Of a stretch of DNA of 44,749 bases, positions 1 to 8,487 are shown piece by piece. Location: contig JAUWPW010000007.1 in assembly GCA_030611415.1 (NCBI GenBank), positions 1 to 44,749 on the forward strand. Reading direction: 5' to 3'. The first letter of the stretch is position 1. Every line of letters begins with the position of its first letter. The notes beneath the pieces were generated by a model that had not been told where the DNA came from, ran no database searches, and saw nothing but the letters and a program-made list of their open reading frames with translations. This stretch comes from Candidatus Bipolaricaulota bacterium (GTDB lineage Bacteria > Bipolaricaulota > Bipolaricaulia > UBA7950 > UBA9294). The translations under genes and the position numbers were made by a program.

Positions 1-1
1 A

Positions 2-817
2 TTCATCACCGCTGGAATGGGTGGCGGAACCGGAACTGGTGCCGCTCCCGTAATTGCCTCCTTGGCTAAGGAAGCAGGGATTCTGACCATAGGAATCGTT
101 ACGCGCCCGTTCTCCTTTGAGGGACTGACAAGGGCCGAGAGAGCTGAAGCGGGAATAGCGCGTCTATCAGAGACCGTTGATGCCGTTATCACAATCGCCA
201 ATGATAGGCTCCTCAAAGTCGCTCCTTCAGATATCCCAATCACGCAAGCTTTTGCTCTAGCTGATGAGGTTCTCAGACAAGGCGTGGAAGGAATCTCTGA
301 TCTAATCACTGTTCCAGGAATGATCAACCTCGACTTTGCAGACATAGAGAGCGTATTACGAGATGCAGGCACTGCAATGATGGGCATTGGAGAAGGGGAA
401 GGAGAAAGCAAGACAAAGGATGCAGCACGCATTGCGATTTCATCACCCCTGCTCGACGGCTCAATCAAGGGTGCACGCAAGGTAATCATGAACATCACGG
501 GAGGCCCCGATCTTACCTTGGAAGCGGTTACTGAAGCAGCCTCTTTGATCCGCGAGGCAGTATCTGATCGAGCGGACATCATTTTCGGCACTGCAATCCA
601 CGATGGGATGGAAGGAGTTCGCTTAACAGTAATCGCTACAGGCTTTTCAGTCAGTTATGGCATAGAAGAAGGCGCATCTCTGGATAATGAATCAATGCTT
701 GCGCATCTACAACAAGAAAGCCGCGGTGGAATAAGCGATCTTGACATTCCTGCATACTTACGGCGAAATCACAAGTCTCAACAACATAGTCCAACGACGG
801 CCAAGAGGAACCCTTGA
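2..817 (+). CDS. ftsZ: Cell division protein FtsZ, 5'-truncated
   Basis: This is the tubulin-like GTPase that polymerises at midcell to form the Z ring. The frame is already open at the window edge and begins with the tubulin signature GMGGGTGTGAAP, so the N-terminal nucleotide-binding strands lie outside. The T7-loop region (FADIESVLRDAGTAMMGIG) and the C-terminal subdomain ending near TVIATGFS are present. The linker after that is short, about 30 residues, and is followed by the conserved C-terminal peptide DIPAYLRR, the docking site for FtsA/ZipA/SepF-type partners. A short basic tail ends the protein. The in-window ATG at base 17 is internal and not the real start. Identity is very secure. 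Confidence 0.97.
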   Translation, partial: FITAGMGGGTGTGAAPVIASLAKEAGILTIGIVTRPFSFEGLTRAERAEAGIARLSETVDAVITIANDRLLKVAPSDIPITQAFALADEVLRQGVEGISDLITVPGMINLDFADIESVLRDAGTAMMGIGEGEGESKTKDAARIAISSPLLDGSIKGARKVIMNITGGPDLTLEAVTEAASLIREAVSDRADIIFGTAIHDGMEGVRLTVIATGFSVSYGIEEGASLDNESMLAHLQQESRGGISDLDIPAYLRRNHKSQQHSPTTAKRNP

Positions 818-828
818 TAAGAGGTTAG

Positions 829-913
829 TGCCAGGGGTGGGGGTCGAACCCACACGGCCTAGAAGGCCACGGGATTTTGAGTCCCGCGCGTCTGCCAATT
901 CCGCCACTCTGGC
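829..913 (-). tRNA. tRNA-Leu (anticodon CAA)
   Basis: Read on the minus strand this folds as a class II tRNA. It has acceptor arm GCCAGAG/CCCTGGC, D-arm GCGGAATTGGCAGACGC, anticodon stem CGGGA/TCCCG with loop CTCAAAA (anticodon CAA, reads UUG), a long variable arm, and T-arm GTGGG-TTCGACC-CCCAC. The discriminator base is A and CCA is not encoded. The acceptor stem has one A6-C67 mismatch. The gene lies just downstream of ftsZ on the opposite strand. Confidence 0.95.
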
Positions 914-926
914 TCAAACACAACTT

Positions 927-955
927 ATTCTATGTTACAGTGTATTCTAGTGCAA
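927..955 (-). promoter_or_regulatory. Promoter of tRNA-Leu
   Basis: On the minus strand a -35 box TTGCAC (950-955) is separated by exactly 17 bases from a -10 box TAGAAT (927-932). The mature tRNA begins at 913, about 13 bases beyond the -10 box. This is a good sigma-70/SigA-type match. Confidence 0.7.
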
Positions 956-1029
956 GCTTGTGCTACTTGATCGATACACAGTAATTTATTGTTGTTCGTC
1001 AACTGACCCATGTCTACTAGAGGAGAAGA

Positions 1030-1794
1030 ATGCAATACGTGCGATTCTTACCTAGGGAAGGCAAAAAACCACTAGCTGGAAAGCTTTACGGGCAAGAGAT
1101 CGTCACCTCTGGGCAAAACTATGCCCTGTCTCAGGTACAGTTACTTACTCCGTGCACTCCTACAAAGATTATCTGCTTAGGACGAAACTATGCTGCACAC
1201 GCGCAAGAACTAGGGAATGAGGTACCTGTTAGACCCTTGCTATTCTTCAAGCCTCCCTCCGCTATCATCGGTCCAGAAGATAACATCATTCTTCCACCTA
1301 GCCCTCACGTAGATTACGAAGCCGAGCTTGCCATAGTCATTGGATGTCGTTGCAGAAACGTGCCAGCCAACAAGGCAATGAATGTTATCTTAGGATACAC
1401 GTGTATGAATGATGTTTCCGATCGCGAGGCGCAAGGATGGGACAAGAACTGGGTCCGGGCAAAGGGATTCGATACCTCCGCTCCTCTCGGTCCGGTAATC
1501 ATCACCAAGGATGAGATTGAGGGGCCATTTCACATCCAGTTACGACTAAATGGAGAAACAAGACAGGATGCTACGACAAGCCAGTTCATCTTTTCCATTC
1601 CAGAGATCATTGAGGAGATTACCTCATTTATGACCTTAGAAGAAGGTGACGTAATCGCTACCGGTACCCCGTCGGGTGTAGGCTCACTCTCTTCTGGCGA
1701 CTTAGTAGAAGTGGAAATCGAAGGCATAGGGACTCTGAGAAACCGTGTCTGTTCTCCCGCAAACAAAGAAATCATTGATGAGCTAGCAGGATGA
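1030..1794 (+). CDS. Fumarylacetoacetate hydrolase (FAH) family protein
   Basis: This 254-residue protein belongs to the FAH/HpcE-type family of Mg-dependent enzymes, which cleave, hydrate or decarboxylate beta-keto acids such as fumarylpyruvate, oxaloacetate and ring-fission products. Visible family motifs are GRNYAAHAQELG (51-62), the metal ligands in VDYEAEL (E97, E99) and D128 in MNDVSDRE, KGFDTSAPLGP (145-155), and the terminal GDVIATGTPSGVG loop. The start is supported by AGGAG at 1020-1024. Its stop overlaps the next gene's ATG by four bases (ATGA), so the two are translationally coupled. The exact substrate cannot be read from sequence; acylpyruvase or oxaloacetate decarboxylase are the usual activities of this size class. 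Confidence 0.9.
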   Translation: MQYVRFLPREGKKPLAGKLYGQEIVTSGQNYALSQVQLLTPCTPTKIICLGRNYAAHAQELGNEVPVRPLLFFKPPSAIIGPEDNIILPPSPHVDYEAELAIVIGCRCRNVPANKAMNVILGYTCMNDVSDREAQGWDKNWVRAKGFDTSAPLGPVIITKDEIEGPFHIQLRLNGETRQDATTSQFIFSIPEIIEEITSFMTLEEGDVIATGTPSGVGSLSSGDLVEVEIEGIGTLRNRVCSPANKEIIDELAG

Positions 1795-3281
1795 CTACCC
1801 TCACAGCTTACAAGAAGCACCTTCAAGAGATTGGTAAGCTAGAATCCGCTATTTCCTTACTTCACTGGGACCAACGTACTTACCTTCCCCAAAAAGGGCT
1901 CGCCGCGCGAGCTCTCGTACTTGGAAAACTCGCCAGGATAGCATTTGAGCTTCTGGTGTCGGACAAGCTCGGTCATTATCTGGAAGAGCTAGAAACGCAA
2001 GATGATCTCTCCTTAGAGGAACAAGCAAGCATACGCGTAGTGGGAAAGGCCTACCGTCGTCATAAGTCAATCCCGCCCGACATCTATGAGCAATTTACCA
2101 TTGCACAATCAAGAAGTGAGTCAGCCTGGGAACAGGCAAAGAAAACCTCGGACTTCGAGCTTTTCCGGCCCCATTTACAAAAGATGGTTGACTTCTCGCG
2201 ACAGTTCGCACAGCTTTATGGGTACGAAACTAATCCTTACGATGCCTTGCTTGAAGAGTATGAACCGGGGATGACCACCGAGCAGCTCCGTTCGGTGATT
2301 GAGCCATTACGCAAGAAACTCGTACCGTTTATCAAGCGATTAAGAGAAGAGGGTACTCGCCCACGCACGGAAATACTGGATGGAACATTTCCCATTGATA
2401 AACAAGAAGAACTTTCTTTGCGTGTGCTCAAAGCAATGGGCTACGACTTTTCTGCTGGTCGGCTGGACACAACCGTGCATCCATTCACCATCTCTACGGG
2501 ACCGCAAGACACCCGTGTCACAACCCGCTTCATTGGCGACAACTTGTTCTCCGGCATATCCAGCACTATGCACGAAGGAGGCCACGCGTTATACGGGCAA
2601 GGGATTCCCCCCGAGTTGCATTGGAGCGGTCTTGATGGAGGCGCCTCCTTTGGAATCCACGAATCTCAGTCACGAATGTGGGAAAACATGATTGGTAAAC
2701 AACTCCCGTTCCTAAAATTCTTCCAACCGATCCTGGCCAGTGTTTTCCCAGAATTTGCTCACACTCGGCCTGAGACCCTGTATAACGCACTGAACACAGT
2801 TACCCCTTCTCTCATCCGCATAGAAGCAGATGAAGTAACCTACAACCTACACATCATGCTTCGCTTTGAGCTTGAAGAACAATTGATAAATGGGCGAATT
2901 AGCATCACTGATTTGCCAGAGGTGTGGAAAGATGCAATGAAACGCTACCTGGGCGTTGTACCCAAGGATGACGCTCATGGGGTTCTGCAAGATGTACACT
3001 GGTCAACTGGAATGTTTGGCTACTTTCCATCATACATGTTGGGAAACTTATACGCCGCGCAGATATTCGCAAAGGTAAGAGAAGAGATTCCTGATCTCGA
3101 CGAGCAAATCGCCAATGGCAAGCTTGTCGTTCTTCTCTCCTGGCTACGAAAGCAAGTGCACCGCTTCGGTAAGACGTACGAACCACAAGAGCTCCTCCAG
3201 CGCATCACAGGAGAAAGACTGAACCCTTCCTACTTTACGCGGTATATCACCGACAAGTACAGCCAGATCTACAAGCTGTAG
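1791..3281 (+). CDS. M32-family metallocarboxypeptidase (carboxypeptidase Taq)
   Basis: This cytoplasmic zinc carboxypeptidase has 496 residues, the usual family length, and trims C-terminal residues with broad specificity. The HEXXH zinc site is HEGGH (261-265), with the third ligand in the family motif HESQSRMWEN (E292). Other M32 signatures are present: DALLEEYEPGMT (151-162) and the IEADEVTYNLH segment. The gene starts inside the stop of the FAH-family gene (ATGA), implying co-expression. No signal peptide is seen. The 190-base convergent gap before radC holds nothing I recognise. Confidence 0.95.
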   Translation: MTTLTAYKKHLQEIGKLESAISLLHWDQRTYLPQKGLAARALVLGKLARIAFELLVSDKLGHYLEELETQDDLSLEEQASIRVVGKAYRRHKSIPPDIYEQFTIAQSRSESAWEQAKKTSDFELFRPHLQKMVDFSRQFAQLYGYETNPYDALLEEYEPGMTTEQLRSVIEPLRKKLVPFIKRLREEGTRPRTEILDGTFPIDKQEELSLRVLKAMGYDFSAGRLDTTVHPFTISTGPQDTRVTTRFIGDNLFSGISSTMHEGGHALYGQGIPPELHWSGLDGGASFGIHESQSRMWENMIGKQLPFLKFFQPILASVFPEFAHTRPETLYNALNTVTPSLIRIEADEVTYNLHIMLRFELEEQLINGRISITDLPEVWKDAMKRYLGVVPKDDAHGVLQDVHWSTGMFGYFPSYMLGNLYAAQIFAKVREEIPDLDEQIANGKLVVLLSWLRKQVHRFGKTYEPQELLQRITGERLNPSYFTRYITDKYSQIYKL

Positions 3282-3471
3282 CTCTACCAAAGCGGCAAAC
3301 CAACACCCTTACTGCTTCAAGCGCGTAACCCAAGCCCACACTTACTTACAATCCTAATCATTGGGAAGCCAGAAGAAAGATAGTCGCGGCTCGAGAGTCG
3401 ACACGCAGTAATCTGTCTCTCTGAATCGTTGAGTAATGACAAGCGTTGCAAGATAGGGTATGCAATGCCCG

Positions 3472-4161
3472 TCATAGCAGGCCTTCGTTGCGAAAGCTGA
3501 ACACCTCATCCGAACAGACTATGAGGTGGTCAATGACTTCGATGTTGAGAGTCATCGCGGCAAGAATCAATGCCTTCGTAATCACTTTATCCTGTACAGA
3601 TGGTCTCACATCGCCATTTGGATGGTTGTGCGCGAAGACGAGAGCTGCTGCGCCCCGATAAAGAGCCGCCTCCATTACCCTGCGTGGATAAACGGCTGCG
3701 CGGTCAATCGTTCCTTGTGCCAGCCTTTCAATCCCATCTCGTAACAGGCGAGCGCCTGTACCCAAATAGGCTACCTCAAAGACCTCGTTTCGTAAACCAC
3801 CAAGACGCACTCGCCAGAAATCATGTAAAACCCCCGGGTCAGACATCGGCTGGCTCCCCTCTCCCTTTTGTTGGAGATAGAGGCTCGCCGCCTCACGGAT
3901 TATGCGTAGTGCGACAGGGGCAACTTCACCAATCCCCCACGTCTCACGAAGTTCATCAAGAGGAGCATCAAGTATTCCACGAAGATTACCAAACCCTCGA
4001 AGGAGCTCTTTTGCCGGTCGCTTTACATCCCTTCTTGGAATCGCAAGAGTGAGAAGGAGCTCAACAACTTCATGATCGGCAAATCCGGCAAAACCTGTCC
4101 TAAGAAACCTTTCACGAAGCCTTTCTCGATGACCAAGATAGTGAGGATGCTGAGAAACCAT
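3472..4161 (-). CDS. radC: RadC-family JAB/MPN domain protein
   Basis: This 229-residue protein has the usual RadC architecture. A helix-hairpin-helix-like N-terminal half (about 1-95, containing LDELRETWGIGEVAPVAL) precedes a JAMM/MPN+ domain. The metalloprotease-like motif HNHPNG-x4-PSVQD supplies H178, H180 and D191, with an upstream acidic residue in NEVFEVAYL. Despite the historical DNA-repair name, the family's role is unsettled and repair function has been questioned. The start has AGGTGA seven bases upstream. The gene is convergent with the M32 peptidase and followed by an S9 peptidase on the same strand. Confidence 0.93.
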   Translation of the reverse strand: MVSQHPHYLGHRERLRERFLRTGFAGFADHEVVELLLTLAIPRRDVKRPAKELLRGFGNLRGILDAPLDELRETWGIGEVAPVALRIIREAASLYLQQKGEGSQPMSDPGVLHDFWRVRLGGLRNEVFEVAYLGTGARLLRDGIERLAQGTIDRAAVYPRRVMEAALYRGAAALVFAHNHPNGDVRPSVQDKVITKALILAAMTLNIEVIDHLIVCSDEVFSFRNEGLL

Positions 4162-4268
4162 AACTCATTCACCTTGCACAACTAGCACATAACCACTTAT
4201 TCAAAAGAAAAAGCTTGACCATGTCGCATAGGAAATATCTCTAATTAATGATACCAGCATGCTAATAT

Positions 4269-6158
4269 CTAAGCAAAAAGCAGATGTTTGATTAAAAACC
4301 GCTCTATTCTCCCGTACAGACTTTCAATTGTCTCTGATTCCCGGAATCCGTGTCCCTCCCCAGCATAGAGGTAGTACTCATAGGGAACACCACGATTCTT
4401 AAGAGAGGCAACCAGCCTTTCTGACTGATCCCTAGGGACAACCTTGTCTTCCTCTCCCTGGAAAATAACAATTGGTTCAATAATCTTCTGCGCAGAGAAT
4501 ATTGGAGAACGAACACGATAAACCTCGCTCGCCTCTGGGAGGGGACCAAGCAACGAATCGAGGTAATGAGCCTCGAACTTATGGGTATCCTGGGCAAGGG
4601 TAAACAGATCAGAAACCCCGTACAAGCAAACGGCTGCCTTAAACCTACCTGGGTACTCAGTAAGAACACGAAGGACCGTGTACCCTCCAGCGCTTCCGCC
4701 CATGATCGCCAGCCTGCCGCTATCCGCACGATCGGTCTCAACCAGAAATGCTGCTCCAGAGATCACATCCTCTACATCAATGATTCCCCACTTTCCATTC
4801 AGTGCTTCCAGATACCTTCTTCCATAGCCAGTACTCCCGCGGTAGTTCACTTCAAGGACGCTGTAACCACGAGATGAAAAAAACTGTGTACCGCCATGAT
4901 ATCCAGCTGTATACTGTGAGCTTGGTCCACCATGTACCATGATAATCACCGGGGGAAGACCAATTCCCACAAAGGCCTCATTGCACGGTTGATAGTAGAA
5001 ACCGTGAACCTCTCCTCCGTCCTGGGCAAACCAGCTAACAGATTCCGGTGTGGATAACTCACCATCCGGAATAGTCGCTGCCGTGCAATACCGATGAATA
5101 CGTGGCTGTTCCTGGACGGCAAGCGTACACGTAGCTACACGAGCTGGAATCACAGCAGATTGCGCAATTACAGCGACAGCGTTTTCCGTTGGGGAAGGAA
5201 CGGGCTGGGTCAACAGGGTGTAATCGGAGAATTGCTCAAGTGGCTCTGCTGTCCCTGTTTCAATATCGACTCGCTCCAATCGATTGATCCCTCCCGAATT
5301 GACCCGACAGATAATCTCACGAGATGTATAGCTAAATCCATAGGTTCGCATCCCTTGTACCCAAGCAGGCATCGCAAGCTCTTCTTTACCTCTGGTTAGT
5401 TGGCGAGGTCTCCTCGTGGACAAGTCATACAAATACAGACTGCCAAAACCACTTTCATCAGAGATGTACGCAAGGTAGTGACCATCAGGAGAAAACTCCG
5501 GTTGAAAGATGGAAGTACTCTGTCCTCCCGCAATTATCTTTGTTTCCTTTGCGCTAGGAAGTTCTGCCTCTCTCATATCCAGTGTAGCAAGGTGAACGGT
5601 TGTTCCCTCCCAGGGCATTTGTGGATGCCTCCATGAGATCCATGCGATCTTCTCACCAGAGGGATGCCAGCATGGCTGCATGTAGAAGTCATCTCCGTCA
5701 ACTAGCTTCTGTGGCCAGTGCTTCCCTTCAACATCAACAATGACAAGCACATCCTCTACCCCATCACTGTGCACATACAACATCCAGCGCCCATCTGGCG
5801 AGACACATGGTGAAGCAGCTTGACCAAATGCCGGAGTAACAGGTTGTACCGCTCCCGCTGAGAGGGACTGGCGATAGATACGCCCATCAGCAACGAAGTA
5901 GATCATCCCATGTGAGACAGTGAAATCACCACCACCATAACCCACTCGCGCACGTACGGACAACTCACAGGTCAAATCACGTGCTGCCTTTCTCCGATGC
6001 TTCGCCACAAGCACTCCATGCCCAGCCCGCTCCTCAAGCCAGACAAGCGTCTCCCCATCTGAGTCCCATCCAAGATCAGTTATTCGAATCCCCCGGGAAA
6101 GGACATATGGAGTAATCGAGCTTTTCCAGAGGCCATACTGCTTAGCAACGCGTTTCAT
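4269..6158 (-). CDS. S9-family serine peptidase (prolyl oligopeptidase/acylaminoacyl peptidase type)
   Basis: This cytoplasmic peptidase has an N-terminal beta-propeller (about 20-370, with PD40/TolB-like repeats such as FSPDGHYLAYISDE) and a C-terminal alpha/beta-hydrolase domain. The catalytic triad is visible: Ser489 in GGSAGG, Asp571 in GEEDKVVP and His603 in GEGHGF. MVHGGPSSQY forms the oxyanion region. I chose the ATG at 6158 (protein begins MKRVAKQYG) because AAGGAGA lies just upstream; a longer frame from 6185 is possible but has no such site. The start overlaps the antiporter gene by 17 bases, so they are probably co-transcribed. Substrates are likely short or N-acylated peptides. 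Confidence 0.93.
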   Translation of the reverse strand: MKRVAKQYGLWKSSITPYVLSRGIRITDLGWDSDGETLVWLEERAGHGVLVAKHRRKAARDLTCELSVRARVGYGGGDFTVSHGMIYFVADGRIYRQSLSAGAVQPVTPAFGQAASPCVSPDGRWMLYVHSDGVEDVLVIVDVEGKHWPQKLVDGDDFYMQPCWHPSGEKIAWISWRHPQMPWEGTTVHLATLDMREAELPSAKETKIIAGGQSTSIFQPEFSPDGHYLAYISDESGFGSLYLYDLSTRRPRQLTRGKEELAMPAWVQGMRTYGFSYTSREIICRVNSGGINRLERVDIETGTAEPLEQFSDYTLLTQPVPSPTENAVAVIAQSAVIPARVATCTLAVQEQPRIHRYCTAATIPDGELSTPESVSWFAQDGGEVHGFYYQPCNEAFVGIGLPPVIIMVHGGPSSQYTAGYHGGTQFFSSRGYSVLEVNYRGSTGYGRRYLEALNGKWGIIDVEDVISGAAFLVETDRADSGRLAIMGGSAGGYTVLRVLTEYPGRFKAAVCLYGVSDLFTLAQDTHKFEAHYLDSLLGPLPEASEVYRVRSPIFSAQKIIEPIVIFQGEEDKVVPRDQSERLVASLKNRGVPYEYYLYAGEGHGFRESETIESLYGRIERFLIKHLLFA

Positions 6159-7386
6159 CGTGTCTCCTTTCTCCCGGGAGCTCACCCGCCTTCTGCAAAG
6201 CGATTTTTGAGGTGAGTGGACCGATCAGTTCGTGAATAACCGTTGCGCCGATGATCACACTCAGCAGGATGTCGCTTAGCGTAGCCAGCCCCGGAATCTG
6301 CCGTGCAATAAGGGCAAGTCCGATGACAATTCCTCCTTGCGGGATTAGACCCAGGCAAGTATAGCGACGCACTTTCTGGGGAGAGTGTGCAAGCGAAGCA
6401 CCAGCATAGGCACCGGTAAACTTCCCCAATGAGCGAAAGAGGATGAAGAACAGAACCAAAGGGAGAAACTTAAGCAATATCTGGAAATCAAGTAGCATTC
6501 CACTAATGGCAAAGAAAAGAACAAATACAAGGGGCTCAATGTAGTTCTCCGTAGCGTGGAAGATTCGATCTCGCGTGCGCCCTAGGTTAACAACAGTAAC
6601 TCCTACTGTCATCGTTGCCAGAAGCTGGTCTAATCCAAGCAAAGTAGCAACCCCGTAGCATGAAGAGAGAACGGCAATTACTGCAACAATAGATAGTCCT
6701 TCTGATTCTTCCCGTAAGAAGCGAGAAGCAGAATAGTAAATCATACCACAGAACACTCCGAGCACAATCGCCCCAACGATACCAATAATCGGTGCAGCAA
6801 ATGATGATGCGCGAAGAGCCACATTACCGGCAAAGATTGCCGCTAGGGCTGCAGCAATACTAAAGTTGATCACACCAAGCGCGTCATCCACCGCGGCAAC
6901 CCCCATAATGCTGAACGATACCGGGCCCTTTGCCCTGTACTGGTGAATAACTGCAAGGGTAGCCGAGGGGTCAGTTGGTGACGCAAGCGCTCCTAATAGA
7001 AGTGCTAACGGAAGGTATGTGGAAATGAAGCTCCCTCCCTCAATGTGAATCAAGAATGGCAGGGTGACCAGCGTACCCATTACAACAAATAGCGTGGCCA
7101 GTTCAGCCTCGCCCAATGCTATAAACGCGATTCCTTTTCCGAGCTCTCGTAAGGGCTCTAAGGCTAAGGTACCTCCTACTTCAAATGTCATGATGGCAAG
7201 GGCCATATTTGTCACCGTGCTCGTCGATTGCACAAAGTCCACTGGGATAAGATGTGACACCTGAGGGTTCAAGAAAATCCCAGCAATGATGTACCCCGTC
7301 ACCCGAGGGAGCCTAAGCTTCTTAGCTAGTTCGCCAAAGACAAATCCAACAACGATCAAGATCCCAAAGATCAATAGCGTGTTCAT
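6142..7386 (-). CDS. CPA2-type cation:proton antiporter (KefB/NapA-like)
   Basis: This 414-residue integral membrane protein is hydrophobic throughout, with about 12 predicted helices. It begins with the RLPRVTGYIIAGIFL segment typical of the Na+/H+ exchanger superfamily. The double aspartate in VAAVDDALGVINF (D167, D168) matches the electrogenic CPA2 transport site, and ASPTDPSATLAV (135-146) is the preceding conserved helix. It lacks a C-terminal TrkA-N/RCK domain, so it resembles stand-alone Na+/H+ antiporters rather than KefC. TAAGGAG lies immediately upstream of the ATG. It is the first gene of a pair with the S9 peptidase. The ion specificity is not determinable here. Confidence 0.9.
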   Translation of the reverse strand: MNTLLIFGILIVVGFVFGELAKKLRLPRVTGYIIAGIFLNPQVSHLIPVDFVQSTSTVTNMALAIMTFEVGGTLALEPLRELGKGIAFIALGEAELATLFVVMGTLVTLPFLIHIEGGSFISTYLPLALLLGALASPTDPSATLAVIHQYRAKGPVSFSIMGVAAVDDALGVINFSIAAALAAIFAGNVALRASSFAAPIIGIVGAIVLGVFCGMIYYSASRFLREESEGLSIVAVIAVLSSCYGVATLLGLDQLLATMTVGVTVVNLGRTRDRIFHATENYIEPLVFVLFFAISGMLLDFQILLKFLPLVLFFILFRSLGKFTGAYAGASLAHSPQKVRRYTCLGLIPQGGIVIGLALIARQIPGLATLSDILLSVIIGATVIHELIGPLTSKIALQKAGELPGERRHDETRC

Positions 7387-7619
7387 GTCTCCTTAATAGC
7401 CCTGTATGATATCTTGTTTGAGTATCCTTATCTGTTCCTGTTTAGGCAATAGTGTAAGGTGTTTTGCCGAGCATGACAATGCATCACTCCAGAACATAAC
7501 TGCTTCACCAAATCGCACGCAGCGCACTGGGAACTAGATCGATTCAGATAATCTCCACAAGGGAGCTTTCCATCTCCGAAGAATCCAGCGTTTATCTGCT
7601 CCTAGAATAGTTGGAATAG

Positions 7620-7648
7620 TTGACATTACACACCTTTTAGAGTATCAT
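7620..7648 (+). promoter_or_regulatory. Promoter of the lamin-tail protein gene
   Basis: A perfect -35 hexamer TTGACA (7620-7625) stands 17 bases before TATCAT (7643-7648), predicting a start near 7655 and a leader of about 50 bases. It is the only recognisable element in the 319-base divergent gap 7387-7705; I see no further gene there. Confidence 0.75.
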
Positions 7649-7708
7649 CACTTACAGGATAAGACAAGCACACCGGAACACAGACAGTAGTTTACAAAGG
7701 AGGATATG

Positions 7709-8347
7709 ATGTGTACGAAGAATCTGATAGCCATAGTGGTTACAATGGCTAGTCTTATTTTGGCGACAACGTCTGTTGCGTTGTCACAAACGGTGATCAT
7801 AAATGAAATAGCATGGGCAGGAACAGAAGCAAGTTCTTCTGACGAATGGATCGAATTATACAACCCATCAGAGGAGCCGGTAGATCTAAGCGGGTGGACA
7901 CTTACCTTTGGCAAGTGGGTGATCCGCTTCGATACTGTGGGAGAAGCAACGCTCGAAACCCGCCGTACTACAATAGCTGCCCACGGTTTCTTTCTACTTG
8001 AACGAACTGACGACGAGACAATCTTGGACATTCCAGCGGATCTGATATACAAGGGAAGCTTACCCAATAGTGGCGCCACCCTCTACTTGCTCAATCAGGA
8101 TGGTGAGGAAGTAGATACGGCAAACGCCTTCCAGGAAGAATGGATTGCCGGCAACGCTTCACAAGACGAGCCCATTTACGCTTCTATGGAGCGGGTTGAC
8201 CCAACCAAAGCGGATAGTTTATCAAATTGGCAAACTAACGACGGAATCACTCACTGCGGGTGCGATGCTGCGGGCAATTGGATAAACGGAACCCCTGGGA
8301 CAAAGAATGCAGCAGCTCTTGATACTGAGGCAAACCCAGGTAGCTAG
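7709..8347 (+). CDS. Secreted lamin-tail domain (LTD) protein
   Basis: This protein of about 212 residues has a clear N-terminal signal peptide (hydrophobic core LIAIVVTMASLILATTSVAL) followed by one lamin-tail domain. The domain signatures are VIINEIAWAG, DEWIELYNPS and VDLSGWTLT, with the closing MERVDPTKADSLSNWQ segment. Bacterial LTD proteins are exported and often linked to surface nucleases or adhesion, but this one has no additional catalytic domain, so no activity can be assigned. Two adjacent ATGs (7706, 7709) follow AAAGGAGG (7696-7703); I prefer 7709 for its five-base spacing. It is a single-gene unit with its own promoter. Confidence 0.88.
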   Translation: MCTKNLIAIVVTMASLILATTSVALSQTVIINEIAWAGTEASSSDEWIELYNPSEEPVDLSGWTLTFGKWVIRFDTVGEATLETRRTTIAAHGFFLLERTDDETILDIPADLIYKGSLPNSGATLYLLNQDGEEVDTANAFQEEWIAGNASQDEPIYASMERVDPTKADSLSNWQTNDGITHCGCDAAGNWINGTPGTKNAAALDTEANPGS

Positions 8348-8391
8348 CTACTGTTAACCCTTCCACTAGAGCTTGCTTGTCTTACAACACA

Positions 8392-8466
8392 AGGACGGCC
8401 GTCTATGAAAGTGCTTTCTCGTTATGAGGGGTCCCTCAAATCTGAGACACACAGGGCGACCGTCCT
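8392..8466. other. Cloverleaf-like inverted-repeat element between convergent genes
   Basis: A 7-bp closing stem, AGGACGG (8392-8398) with CCGTCCT (8460-8466), encloses two perfect small dyads, GAAAG-TG-CTTTC (8407-8418) and TGAGGG-GT-CCCTCA (8425-8438), plus a weak CTG/CAG pair (8442-8454). There is no T-run typical of an intrinsic terminator. It lies in the convergent gap between the lamin-tail and patatin-like genes. It may be a bidirectional terminator or a folded RNA. Confidence 0.4.
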
Positions 8467-8487
8467 GGCTCAACTTATTCCACTACA

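Noticed and set aside
741-950. A plus-strand open frame containing a GVEPTRPRRPRDFESRAS-like peptide.
   Set aside because: This is the well-known artefact of translating a tRNA gene antisense; the region is tRNA-Leu.
3282-3471. Possible terminator or small RNA between the M32 peptidase and radC.
   Set aside because: No stem with a T-run and no promoter-like pair could be found.
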